In this document: in pieces, positions 5,135 through 11,414 of the stretch | Layout of the letters: each line of letters opens with the position of its first letter | Position numbering within the stretch: position 1 is the stretch's first letter | Source of the DNA: Acidimicrobiia bacterium | GTDB taxonomy: Bacteria > Actinomycetota > Acidimicrobiia > IMCC26256 | Direction: 5' to 3' | Length of the DNA: 11,414 bases | Assembly (NCBI GenBank): GCA_023262065.1 | Contig: JALRDW010000078.1 | Span: 1-11,414, forward strand | Translations under genes and position numbers: made by a program | The notes under the pieces: model-generated | What the model was told of the DNA's origin: nothing | Database searches by the model: none | The model's input: only the letters and a program-made list of their open reading frames with translations

Positions 5135-6655
5135 GTGACCATCGACCCCAGGACCCCCGTGATCGTCGCGGTCGGCCAGAGCGAGCAGCGACCGGCCGAC
5201 CCGCGTGACGCACTCGAGCCGATCGATCTCCTCGCCGAGTCGGTCCGACTCGCCGACGCGTCCCTCGGTGGTGCTGCGCTCGCCACCCGCGCCGACACGG
5301 TCGCGGTCGTGGAGTTCATGTCGGCCCCTTACCCCGATCCCGCCCTCGCGCTCGCGCACCGGGTCGGCGCGGACCCCGCGAGCACCGTCACCACCACGAT
5401 CGGGGGCAACACCCCGCAGATGCTCGTGCACCACTTCGGGCGAGCCATCCAGCGCGGCGAGGCCGGGATCGTCGTGATCGGGGGTGTCGAGACCGTCTAC
5501 ACCAGGTCCCGGGCCCGTCGGGCCGACCCGCCGATCGACCTCGGGTGGGGGACCCGCGACGCCGGGGACCCGGCGTGCGCGACCGTCCTCGGCGACGACC
5601 GGCCCGGCACGAGCGACTACGAGAACGCCCACGGCGCGATCGCACCGACGAGCATGTACCCGCTCTTCGAGACCGCGATCCGTCGGGCCGAGGGCCGCAC
5701 CGTCGACGAGCACCGGCGTGCGGTCGCCGAGCTCTGGGAGCACTTCGCCTCGGTCGCGGCGACGAATCCGCATGCGTGGTCGCAGCAGGCGCTCACCGGC
5801 GACGAGATCACGCTGGCGTCGGCCGACAACCGCATGGTGACGTTCCCGTACACCAAGCGGATGTGCGCCAACATCCAGGTCGACCAGGCCGCCGCGATCG
5901 TCCTGTGCTCCTACGAGGCGGCCCGGGCCGCCGGTGTGCCGACGGAGCTCATGGTCTTCCCGTGGTCCGGCGCCGAGGCGAACGACCACTTCCACGTCAC
6001 CGAGCGCTGGTCCCTCGCCGACTCCCCCGCCATCGCCGCGACGGTCACCGACGCACTCGGTGCGGCCCGCATCGGGCTCGACGACATCGCCCGCTTCGAC
6101 CTCTACTCCTGCTTCCCCTCGGCGGTGCAGCTCGCGATGCGTGCCACCGGCCTCGCCGGTCCGGCCACCGATCCGCGCCCGCTCACCGTGACCGGCGGAC
6201 TCGGCTTCGCGGGCGGTCCCGGCAACGCGTACGTCGTCCGATCGATCGCTGCGATGGTCGAGGCCTGCCGGGCGGATCCCGGATCCCTCGGACTCGTCAC
6301 GGCGCTCGGGTGGTACGCGACGAAGCACGCCGCCGGCGTGTACTCCACGACGCCCAACCCGGTGACCCCCGAGTTCGTGCCGAAGGCCCGTACACAGGCG
6401 GTGGTGGACGAACAGCCGTCCCGGCGCGTCGCCGGCGCGTACACGGGTCCGGGGGAACTCGAGGCGACCTCGATCGTGGTGGATCGGGACGGCACCCCCG
6501 CGTTCGGTCTGTGCAGCGTGCTCACGCCGGACGGCGCCCGGGCGTTCGCGAACTCGACCGACGTCCCGACGCTCACCGCCATGACGATGGAGGCGTGGGA
6601 GGGACGCACCGTGCAGGTGCGCGGCGACGGTCCGACGAACGTCGTCGAGGCCTGA
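5135..6655 (+). CDS. Thiolase-like (acetyl-CoA acetyltransferase family, TLP1-type) protein
   Basis: The 506-residue protein has a thiolase fold (about 1-410) plus an extra C-terminal beta domain (about 415-500), the layout of actinobacterial thiolase-like protein type 1 and often annotated acetyl-CoA acetyltransferase. The usual thiolase residues are not where expected. The nucleophile loop, normally with Cys, reads TTTIGGNTPQ (87-96). The GHP loop reads GGLGFAGGPGN (354-364), with Gly in place of His. The NEAF-like region is LYSCFPSAV (323-331). TKHAAGVYS (396-404) is a conserved block of this subfamily. A classical Claisen condensation or thiolysis is therefore doubtful; CoA-ester binding or another reaction, possibly in lipid metabolism, is inferred. 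The GTG at 5135 follows a TAGGCT box by 8 nt, with no Shine-Dalgarno. A weak hairpin lies 9 bases after the stop. Confidence 0.85.
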   Translation: MTIDPRTPVIVAVGQSEQRPADPRDALEPIDLLAESVRLADASLGGAALATRADTVAVVEFMSAPYPDPALALAHRVGADPASTVTTTIGGNTPQMLVHHFGRAIQRGEAGIVVIGGVETVYTRSRARRADPPIDLGWGTRDAGDPACATVLGDDRPGTSDYENAHGAIAPTSMYPLFETAIRRAEGRTVDEHRRAVAELWEHFASVAATNPHAWSQQALTGDEITLASADNRMVTFPYTKRMCANIQVDQAAAIVLCSYEAARAAGVPTELMVFPWSGAEANDHFHVTERWSLADSPAIAATVTDALGAARIGLDDIARFDLYSCFPSAVQLAMRATGLAGPATDPRPLTVTGGLGFAGGPGNAYVVRSIAAMVEACRADPGSLGLVTALGWYATKHAAGVYSTTPNPVTPEFVPKARTQAVVDEQPSRRVAGAYTGPGELEATSIVVDRDGTPAFGLCSVLTPDGARAFANSTDVPTLTAMTMEAWEGRTVQVRGDGPTNVVEA

Positions 6656-6663
6656 GACGACCG

Positions 6664-6689
6664 GGACCCGCGCAGCGGCACCGGGGTCC
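6664..6689 (+). terminator. Candidate terminator hairpin after the thiolase-like gene
   Basis: GGACCC (6664-6669) pairs with GGGTCC (6684-6689) across a 14-nt loop, starting 9 bases after the stop. A second small GC hairpin, GGGGC-CGG-GCCCC, covers about 6700-6712. Neither has a T-run. Confidence 0.3.
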
Positions 6690-6718
6690 GAGGGCACGAG
6701 GGGCCGGGCCCCCACCGC

Positions 6719-6724
6719 TAGGGT
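6719..6724 (+). promoter_or_regulatory. Leaderless-type -10 box of the DUF983 gene
   Basis: TAGGGT is followed by 7 nt and then the GTG at 6732. The same arrangement occurs at the two plus-strand genes starting at 3585 and 5135. Confidence 0.55.
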
Positions 6725-6731
6725 CGCCCCC

Positions 6732-7136
6732 GTGACGACGACCACCGGTCCGCCCAGCCGCACGCGCACGATGCTCTGGGGCATCACGCTGCGCTGCGCG
6801 CGCTGCGGATCGGGTCACCTGTTCCGGCGGTACTTCGTGATGAGGGCGGAGTGCCCGCGCTGCGGACTGCACTTCGAGCGGGAGCAGGGGTACTGGACCG
6901 GCTCGCTCGCCTGCAACATGATCGCCACGGGCGGACTGTTCGCGATCATCTTCGTGGCCGTGCTCGTGCTCACGCTGCCCGACATCCCGGTGATCCCGGT
7001 GCTCGCCGTGACGCTGCCGATCATGGCGTTCGGCCCGATCGTGTTCTACCCGTTCTCCAAGACGATCTGGGTCGCGATCGACCGGGCGTACCTGCAGCGG
7101 CTCGACCCGAACGAACGGTTCGACGAACGCCTCTAG
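6732..7136 (+). CDS. DUF983 family zinc-ribbon membrane protein
   Basis: The 134-residue protein has an N-terminal zinc ribbon made of two CxxC knuckles (C22/C25 in LRCARCG and C41/C44 in AECPRCG), GYWTGS (53-58), and two transmembrane helices (about 59-81 and 86-107). An amphipathic, charged C-terminus follows. This is the DUF983 layout, widespread in bacteria. No biochemical function is established, though members are sometimes found near respiratory or membrane-assembly genes. The GTG at 6732 is supported by the TAGGGT box 7 nt upstream. Its stop codon overlaps that of the convergent small gene: the four bases CTAG at 7133-7136 serve as TAG on both strands, leaving no room for a conventional terminator between them. 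Confidence 0.86.
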   Translation: MTTTTGPPSRTRTMLWGITLRCARCGSGHLFRRYFVMRAECPRCGLHFEREQGYWTGSLACNMIATGGLFAIIFVAVLVLTLPDIPVIPVLAVTLPIMAFGPIVFYPFSKTIWVAIDRAYLQRLDPNERFDERL

Positions 7137-7357
7137 GCGCCGGCGAGGTCGACGCGCAGGGTCAGGACGCCGTCGACGAACTCCCAGGTGGCGTCGCCGA
7201 CGATCGCGAAGTCCTGGAAGTCGAGTTGCGCCTGGCGCACGAAGCGCTCACGGTCCGGTCCGGCGACCGGCGGGAGCGGGCGCTCCCGCACCGCGGCGGC
7301 CCGCTCGCGGAACCGGGCGAGCATCGCGTCGACGTCGAGACTGTCCTGATCGCTCAT
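7133..7357 (-). CDS. Small conserved-looking protein of unknown function
   Basis: The 74-residue soluble protein is not recognised. The N-terminal half (1-40) is charged and probably helical (DAMLARFRERAAAVRERP). The C-terminal half looks like two or three short beta strands (DFAIVGDATWEFVDGVLTLRVDL). Codon use matches the surrounding actinobacterial genes and the frame is cleanly delimited, so I take it as real. It lies 66 bases downstream of prmC on the same strand. It has a TACCGT box 6 nt before its ATG, so it may be transcribed both from the operon and by itself. The absence of signal peptide, membrane segment or cysteines suggests a cytosolic protein. Confidence 0.68.
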   Translation of the reverse strand: MSDQDSLDVDAMLARFRERAAAVRERPLPPVAGPDRERFVRQAQLDFQDFAIVGDATWEFVDGVLTLRVDLAGA

Positions 7358-7363
7358 GCCCGC

Positions 7364-7369
7364 ACGGTA
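7364..7369 (-). promoter_or_regulatory. Leaderless-type -10 box of the small unknown gene
   Basis: TACCGT on the minus strand is followed by 6 nt and then the ATG at 7357. The spacing is one base shorter than at most of the other leaderless-looking starts in the window. Confidence 0.42.
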
Positions 7370-7423
7370 CCCAACCCGACCGGACGTATCCCGCCGGATC
7401 CCGCGGTGGTCCGGCCCGCCGGA

Positions 7424-8332
7424 TCAGTCGCGACGGGCCACGAGGGCACGCGGCCGACCCGTGAGATCGGCCTCGACCCGGGCCTCGACGAACCCGGCGT
7501 CGCGAGCGAGGCCCACCACCGCCTCGGCCTGATGCGGCGCGTGCTCGAGCACCACGACGCCACCGGGCGCGAGCCACACCGGAGCCTCGCCGAGGATCCG
7601 CGTGATCGCCTCGAGGCCGGTGGGTCCACTGATGAGCGCGCCGTACGGCTCCCACTCGATGACCGCCGCGGGCAGCGCGTCGACCTCCGACTCGGCGATG
7701 TAGGGCGGGTTCGACACCACGAGCAGCAGCTCACCGCGGAGCGCGTCGTCGAGTGCCTCGAACCAGTGGCCCTCGGCGGTACGCACCCGGCTCGCCCCGG
7801 TCCCGGCGATGTTGGCCCGCGCCACCGCGAGCGCATCGGGACTCAGGTCGGTCGCCCACACCTCGGCCTCGGGCAGCGACCGCTCGAGCGCGATCGCGAT
7901 CGCCCCGCTCCCCGTGCCGAGGTCGGCCACCGCGAAGGTCGTGATCGCCGCGCCCCACGGATCGGGTCGGCCCCGGCGCTCACCGAGCCGCTCGACCTCG
8001 GCGAGGGCGAGTTCGACGACGACCTCGGTCTCCGGCCGCGGGATGAGCACGCGCCGATCGACGAGCAGATCGTGCTCACGGAAGGCCCACTCCCCCAGCA
8101 CGTACTGCAGGGGCTCGCCCGCGAGCCGACGGGTGAGCAGCCCCTCGAGTTGGACCGTGCCGCGTCGGGTCGCCGGCGCCGGGCTCACGATCACCTCGTC
8201 GCCCGGCTCCCCCGACACGTGCTCGAGGAACCAGCGCGCCTCGGCGGCGGGTGAGTCGACCCCGGCGTCGCGCAGGCGACGCCGGGCGTCGTCGTGCAGG
8301 TCGCGCCAGGTCGGCGGCTTCGCGGCGCCCAC
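7424..8332 (-). CDS. prmC: Peptide chain release factor N5-glutamine methyltransferase
   Basis: The 302-residue protein has the PrmC/HemK layout: an N-terminal helical RF-binding domain (about 5-100, including RRLAGEPLQYVLGEWAF), then a Rossmann-type methyltransferase domain. SAM-binding motif I is DLGTGSGAIAIAL (137-149), and the catalytic NPPY is at 208-211. IPRPETE (97-103) is the typical linker motif. It methylates the glutamine of the GGQ motif in class I release factors in the cytosol, which improves peptide release. The GTG at 8332 was chosen because it is 7 bases after the prfA stop, with a GAGGGG ribosome site inside the prfA end; longer versions would overlap prfA. The TsaC/Sua5-type gene that often follows prmC in actinobacteria is not here; a small unknown gene lies downstream instead. 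Confidence 0.95.
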   Translation of the reverse strand: MGAAKPPTWRDLHDDARRRLRDAGVDSPAAEARWFLEHVSGEPGDEVIVSPAPATRRGTVQLEGLLTRRLAGEPLQYVLGEWAFREHDLLVDRRVLIPRPETEVVVELALAEVERLGERRGRPDPWGAAITTFAVADLGTGSGAIAIALERSLPEAEVWATDLSPDALAVARANIAGTGASRVRTAEGHWFEALDDALRGELLLVVSNPPYIAESEVDALPAAVIEWEPYGALISGPTGLEAITRILGEAPVWLAPGGVVVLEHAPHQAEAVVGLARDAGFVEARVEADLTGRPRALVARRD

Positions 8333-8339
8333 GCGCCCG

Positions 8340-9413
8340 TCACCCCTCGGCGGCGAGCTGCTCGGCCCGCTCGGCCTGCACGAGCGCATCCACGATCGGG
8401 TCGAGGTCACCCGCGAGCACGGCGTCGAGGGAGTGGAGGGTCAACCCGATGCGGTGGTCGGTGACCCGGTTCTCCTTGAAGTTGTAGGTCCGGATCTTCT
8501 CCGAGCGTCCGCCACCCTTCACCTGGCTGCGTCGCGCGTCCGACAGCTCGGCCTGCCGCTTCTCCTCCTCGATCTGGAGCAGGCGGGCCCGCAGGATCCG
8601 CATCGCCTTGTCCTTGTTCTGCAACTGCGACTTCTCGTCCTGGCAGGTCACGACGAGACCGGTCGGCCGGTGCGTGATGCGCACCGCCGAGTCGGTCGTG
8701 TTCACCGACTGACCGCCGGGTCCTGAGGACCGGTACACGTCGATCTCGAGGTCGTTCGGGTCGACGTGGACGTCGATCTCCTCCGCCTCGGGCAGCACCG
8801 CCACGGTCGCCGCACTCGTGTGGATGCGGCCCTGACTCTCGGTCGCCGGCACGCGCTGCACGCGGTGCGGCCCGGCCTCGTGCTTGAGCCGGGCCCACGC
8901 GTCGGCACCCTTCACCACGAACGTGACGTCGCGGAACCCACCCATGTCGGAGGCCTGGCTGGACAGGATCTCGAGCTTCCAGCGCCGGCCCTCGGCGTAC
9001 CGCTCGTACATGCGGTAGAGGTCGCCGGCCCAGATGTTGGCCTCGTCGCCCCCCTCCGCCCCGCGGATCTCGACGATGACGTTGCGGCCGTCGTTCGGGT
9101 CCTTCGGGATGAGGAGTTCCTTGAGCTCGGCCTCGAGCGCCTCGATGGCGCGCTCCTGGGCCACGACCTCGTCGCGCAGGAACTCGCGCATGTCGCCGTC
9201 GCGCTCGGCCTCGAGCATCTCGCGTGCGTCGGCGAGGGCCTGGGTCCGCTCGCGGTGGGTGCGGTAGGCCTCGACGACGGGACGCAGCTCACTGGCCCGG
9301 CGACCGGCATCGGCCGCGGCCCTCTGGTCGCCGCCCGCGTACAACTCGGGCAGGGTCGCCTCGAGCCGGTCGAGTTCGGCCTCGAGATCGGCGAGTCGCT
9401 CGAACATGGTCAC
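8340..9413 (-). CDS. prfA: Peptide chain release factor 1
   Basis: RF1 recognises UAA and UAG stop codons and triggers peptide release on the ribosome. The 357-residue protein has an N-terminal coiled-coil/helical domain (about 3-100) and [14 protein letters not shown] motif [10 protein letters not shown] (116-125). The stop-codon-reading tripeptide PAT at 189-191 identifies RF1 rather than RF2 (which has SPF). The catalytic GGQ is at 233-235 in [14 protein letters not shown]. The target Gln is residue 235, as in E. coli RF1. The chosen start is GTG at 9413, 8 nt after GAGG; the ATG two codons downstream (9407) is also possible but lies further from the ribosome site. It starts 10 bases after the DUF1385 stop and ends 7 bases before prmC, so the three form one operon. 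Confidence 0.97.
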   Translation of the reverse strand: MTMFERLADLEAELDRLEATLPELYAGGDQRAAADAGRRASELRPVVEAYRTHRERTQALADAREMLEAERDGDMREFLRDEVVAQERAIEALEAELKELLIPKDPNDGRNVIVEIRGAEGGDEANIWAGDLYRMYERYAEGRRWKLEILSSQASDMGGFRDVTFVVKGADAWARLKHEAGPHRVQRVPATESQGRIHTSAATVAVLPEAEEIDVHVDPNDLEIDVYRSSGPGGQSVNTTDSAVRITHRPTGLVVTCQDEKSQLQNKDKAMRILRARLLQIEEEKRQAELSDARRSQVKGGGRSEKIRTYNFKENRVTDHRIGLTLHSLDAVLAGDLDPIVDALVQAERAEQLAAEG

Positions 9414-9423
9414 GGGGTCCGCC

Positions 9424-10329
9424 TCATGCGGCCCGTCGGGCGTCGACCTCGGCCGTCTGCGCGTCGGTGAACACGGCCCGCAGCGCGGCGATCGCGACCT
9501 CGACCTGATCGTCCGAGGGCTCGCGCGTCGTGAGGCGCTGGAGCGCGAGGCCGGGCACCATGAGGGCACGGACCCAACCTCGGTCCATGTGCCCGGCCGC
9601 GAAGCGGATGACCTCGTAGGCGAGGCCGGCGATCACCGGGACGAGCAGCACCCGGGAGGCGATGAGGTACGGGAGGGCCGGCCGGCCGACCACGCTGTAG
9701 ACCACGATCGCGATCACGAACACCGTGAGCAGGAAGTTCGTGCCGCACCGGACGTGCTCCGTCGTGAACCGCTGGGCCGACGCCGGGGTCACCTCGACCC
9801 CGCGCTCGTAGGCCGCGATCGCCTTGTGCTCGGCCCCGTGGTACTCGAACACCCGACGGATGTCCGGGATGCGACCGATGAGGGTGATGTAGCCGAGGAA
9901 CAGTCCGAGCGACATGAGGCCCTCGAGCACGTGGAAGGCGAGGCCCGAGAGCCCGAGCAGCGAGGAGGCGCCGCGGGCCCCGAGCATCGGGAGCAGGAGG
10001 AACACGCCGACGAAGAGCACGAGCGCGAACACGAGCGACACCGCGGTCGCACCCTTGGACACCTTCTCGTCCTCCGGCGCGTTCACGTCGGCCGACCAGG
10101 TGAGCGCACGCATGCCGAGGGAGAGGGACTCCACGAGGTTCACGACCCCGCGCACCAGGGGGATCCGGCCGTACCGCTCGGCCCAGTGCGGCGCGTCCTC
10201 GACCCGGAGTTCGATGCCTCCGTCCTCGCGGCGCACGGCCACGGCCCAGACCTGCTCGCCGCGCATCATCACGCCGTCCATGACGGCCTGACCACCCATG
10301 TACCGGGTCGCCCCGGTGGCGAGACCCAC
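9424..10329 (-). CDS. DUF1385 family membrane protein (YqhQ-like)
   Basis: The 301-residue integral membrane protein carries the N-terminal family signature [14 protein letters not shown] (11-24), hydrophobic segments at about 94-116, 124-152, 199-215 and 221-243, and the conserved [10 protein letters not shown] (162-171) and RCGTNF (194-199). This is the DUF1385/YqhQ family, which includes B. subtilis YqhQ; the biochemical activity is not established. The His/Glu/Cys-rich motifs may bind metal (inference). Its position between rpmE and prfA fits what I recall of several Gram-positive lineages. The GTG at 10329 was chosen because GGAGG lies 8 nt upstream and it immediately precedes the family signature. 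It starts 26 bases after the rpmE stop. Its ribosome site is in a perfect hairpin, described separately. Confidence 0.9.
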   Translation of the reverse strand: MGLATGATRYMGGQAVMDGVMMRGEQVWAVAVRREDGGIELRVEDAPHWAERYGRIPLVRGVVNLVESLSLGMRALTWSADVNAPEDEKVSKGATAVSLVFALVLFVGVFLLLPMLGARGASSLLGLSGLAFHVLEGLMSLGLFLGYITLIGRIPDIRRVFEYHGAEHKAIAAYERGVEVTPASAQRFTTEHVRCGTNFLLTVFVIAIVVYSVVGRPALPYLIASRVLLVPVIAGLAYEVIRFAAGHMDRGWVRALMVPGLALQRLTTREPSDDQVEVAIAALRAVFTDAQTAEVDARRAA

Positions 10330-10336
10330 GCCCGAC

Positions 10337-10352
10337 ACCTCCGACGGGAGGT
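10337..10352 (-). promoter_or_regulatory. Hairpin that could mask the DUF1385 ribosome binding site
   Basis: On the minus-strand RNA, ACCTCC (10352-10347), a CGTC tetraloop and GGAGGT (10342-10337) form a perfect 6-bp hairpin between the rpmE stop and the DUF1385 GTG. The 3' arm is the strong Shine-Dalgarno of DUF1385, so the structure would limit initiation unless it is opened, for example by ribosomes ending rpmE only 3 bases upstream. Confidence 0.5.
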
Positions 10353-10355
10353 CGG

Positions 10356-10574
10356 CTACTTCTTGGCCTTCTTGCCGGCCGCGGCGTAGCGCTTCTGGAA
10401 GCGCTCGACCCGCCCGCCGGTGTCCACGAGCTTCTGCTTGCCCGTGTAGAAGGGGTGGCACTCGGCGCAGAGCTCGACGCGCAGGGAGTCGACCGTCGAA
10501 CGGGTCTGGAACTCGTTGCCGCACGAGCAGTGCACCGTGCACACGTCGTACTTGGGGTGGATGTCGGCCTGCAT
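10356..10574 (-). CDS. rpmE: 50S ribosomal protein L31 (zinc-binding form)
   Basis: The 72-residue protein begins [20 protein letters not shown], the typical L31 start. Cys16, Cys18, Cys36 and Cys39 form the zinc-binding set, so this is the C+ type. That type is usually made under zinc-sufficient conditions and can be replaced by a cysteine-free paralogue when zinc is short; none is in this window. [22 protein letters not shown] is interrupted by no gaps, and the tail is Lys-rich (AAGKKAKK). L31 sits on the large ribosomal subunit and contacts the small subunit. The ATG at 10574 has only a modest GGAGAG site 10 nt upstream. A TAGATT box at 10615-10610 could start a leader of about 30 nt. rho lies 97 bases upstream and DUF1385 26 bases downstream. 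Confidence 0.96.
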   Translation of the reverse strand: MQADIHPKYDVCTVHCSCGNEFQTRSTVDSLRVELCAECHPFYTGKQKLVDTGGRVERFQKRYAAAGKKAKK

Positions 10575-10609
10575 GGCTCTGGCGCTCTCCGTGCTCTCGG
10601 GGAGTGGGG

Positions 10610-10615
10610 AATCTA
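10610..10615 (-). promoter_or_regulatory. Candidate -10 box for rpmE and the downstream operon
   Basis: TAGATT on the minus strand lies 35 nt before the rpmE ATG, in the rho-rpmE gap and downstream of a GC-rich hairpin. It would start a leadered transcript covering rpmE, DUF1385, prfA and prmC. No clear -35 hexamer was found. Confidence 0.4.
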
Positions 10616-10641
10616 GCGGAACCGCCCCGCGGGCGTCCCGC

Positions 10642-10658
10642 CGGGCCCGACGGGCCCG
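10642..10658 (-). terminator. GC-rich hairpin after rho, possible terminator
   Basis: CGGGCCC (10642-10648) and GGGCCCG (10652-10658) form a perfect 7-bp stem with a 3-nt loop, starting 13 bases after the rho stop. More GC-rich complementary sequence (about 10617-10640) follows. No T-run is present. It may separate rho from the rpmE operon. Confidence 0.45.
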
Positions 10659-10671
10659 CTGGTGCGGTCGA

Positions 10672-11414
10672 TCAGCCGCCGGCCGAGGGGGCCTTGGCGA
10701 TGTCGGCCAGGAACTCGTCGTTGGACTTGGTGGAACGCAACTTGTCGAGCAGGAGTTCGAGCCCGGGCGCCGTCGACCCCTCGCCGGCGAGGGCGTTGAG
10801 GACCCGCCGCAACTTGAAGACCTGCACGAGCTGGTCGCGCTCGAAGAGGAGCTCCTCGTGCCGGGTGCTCGACGCGTTGACGTCGATCGCCGGGTAGAGG
10901 CGCCGCTCGGCCAACTTGCGGTCAAGGCGGAGCTCCATGTTGCCGGTGCCCTTGAACTCCTCGAAGATCACCTCGTCCATGCGCGACCCCGTCTCGACGA
11001 GTGCGGTCGCGAGGATCGTGAGCGAACCGCCGTTCTCGATGTTGCGGGCGGCTCCGAAGAAGCGCTTCGGCGGGTAGAGCGCCGTGGAATCCACGCCGCC
11101 GGAGAGGATGCGGCCCGAAGCAGGGGCCGCGAGGTTGTAGGCGCGGCCGAGTCGGGTCATCGAGTCGAGGAGCACGACGACGTCGTGCCCGAGCTCGACA
11201 AGCCGCTTCGCCCGCTCGATCGCGAGCTCCGCGACGATCGTGTGGTCCTCGGCCGGACGGTCGAAGGTCGAGGCGATGACCTCACCCTTGACCGAACGCT
11301 GCATGTCGGTGACCTCCTCGGGTCGCTCGTCGACGAGGACGACCATAAGGTGGCACTCGGGGTGATTGGCCGTGATCGCGTTGGCGATCGACTGCAGGAC
11401 CATCGTCTTGCCGG
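10672..11414 (-). CDS. rho: Transcription termination factor Rho, C-terminal part (5' end beyond window)
   Basis: The last 246 residues are present and the gene is cut by the right edge. The visible part starts inside the Walker A loop ([10 protein letters not shown]). It has [16 protein letters not shown] (catalytic Glu and R-loop region), then the Walker B strand [16 protein letters not shown], the Q-loop/secondary RNA-binding area [19 protein letters not shown], the arginine finger region [20 protein letters not shown], and the C-terminal helices ending in [13 protein letters not shown]. Rho is a hexameric RNA-dependent ATPase that pulls RNA and ends transcription. The RNA-binding OSB domain and any actinobacterial N-terminal insertion are outside the window. 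It is followed by a GC-rich hairpin and then rpmE, the common actinobacterial order. Confidence 0.97.
   Translation of the reverse strand, partial: GKTMVLQSIANAITANHPECHLMVVLVDERPEEVTDMQRSVKGEVIASTFDRPAEDHTIVAELAIERAKRLVELGHDVVVLLDSMTRLGRAYNLAAPASGRILSGGVDSTALYPPKRFFGAARNIENGGSLTILATALVETGSRMDEVIFEEFKGTGNMELRLDRKLAERRLYPAIDVNASSTRHEELLFERDQLVQVFKLRRVLNALAGEGSTAPGLELLLDKLRSTKSNDEFLADIAKAPSAGG

Noticed and set aside
2801..6787. A 1328-codon open frame on the minus strand
   Set aside because: It runs antisense across the nuclease pair and the thiolase-like gene, whose motifs are clear. Long stop-free antisense frames are expected at this GC content, and the translation is low-complexity Arg/Gly/Pro-rich.

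Overview
The window suggests a high-GC actinobacterium, most likely class Acidimicrobiia. The basis is near-exclusive G/C third codon positions, several leaderless-type starts (TANNNT box then GTG/ATG 6-8 nt on), and the minus-strand order rho-rpmE-DUF1385-prfA-prmC. The genus cannot be read from the sequence. The first ~350 bases do not fit this picture: they have lower GC, mixed codon use, a strong AGGAG Shine-Dalgarno, and the N-terminus of a betaproteobacterial-type malic enzyme. This end is either a chimeric assembly join or a recent foreign insertion.

Layout: (1) 1-~365: minus-strand start of a MaeB-like malic enzyme (1-103), its ~200-base leader with small inverted repeats, and a short C-terminal tail of an unidentified upstream gene (stop at 306-308). 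(2) 421-3521, minus strand: a cell-surface/polysaccharide group made of a DUF4012 membrane-anchored protein (1731-3521), a very small LPVTG-type surface protein (1212-1523) and a monotopic phosphoglycosyl transferase (434-1168). GC-rich hairpins follow the last gene. (3) 3585-5089, plus strand: two overlapping RecB/Cas4-like PD-(D/E)XK Fe-S proteins. The second has a full catalytic set. The first keeps the four cysteines but appears to have lost the catalytic residues. It diverges from DUF4012 across 63 bases that contain a perfect 14-bp palindrome. (4) 5135-7136, plus strand: a thiolase-like protein without the usual catalytic Cys and His, and a DUF983 zinc-ribbon membrane protein. (5) 7133-11414, minus strand: the conserved information-processing block, read as rho (5' cut), rpmE, DUF1385, prfA, prmC, then a 74-residue protein of unknown function whose stop overlaps the DUF983 stop in a shared CTAG.

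How the genes work together: PrmC methylates the GGQ glutamine of the RF1 encoded just upstream. Rho and L31 belong to the same transcription/translation block. In the surface block, the phosphoglycosyl transferase would start a lipid-linked glycan; the other two proteins are exported or anchored and lie beside it, but no pathway can be assigned. The Fe-S nuclease pair is the best candidate for an undescribed system: an apparent active/inactive paralogue pair, translationally coupled. No tRNA, rRNA, CRISPR array, insertion sequence or integrase was seen.
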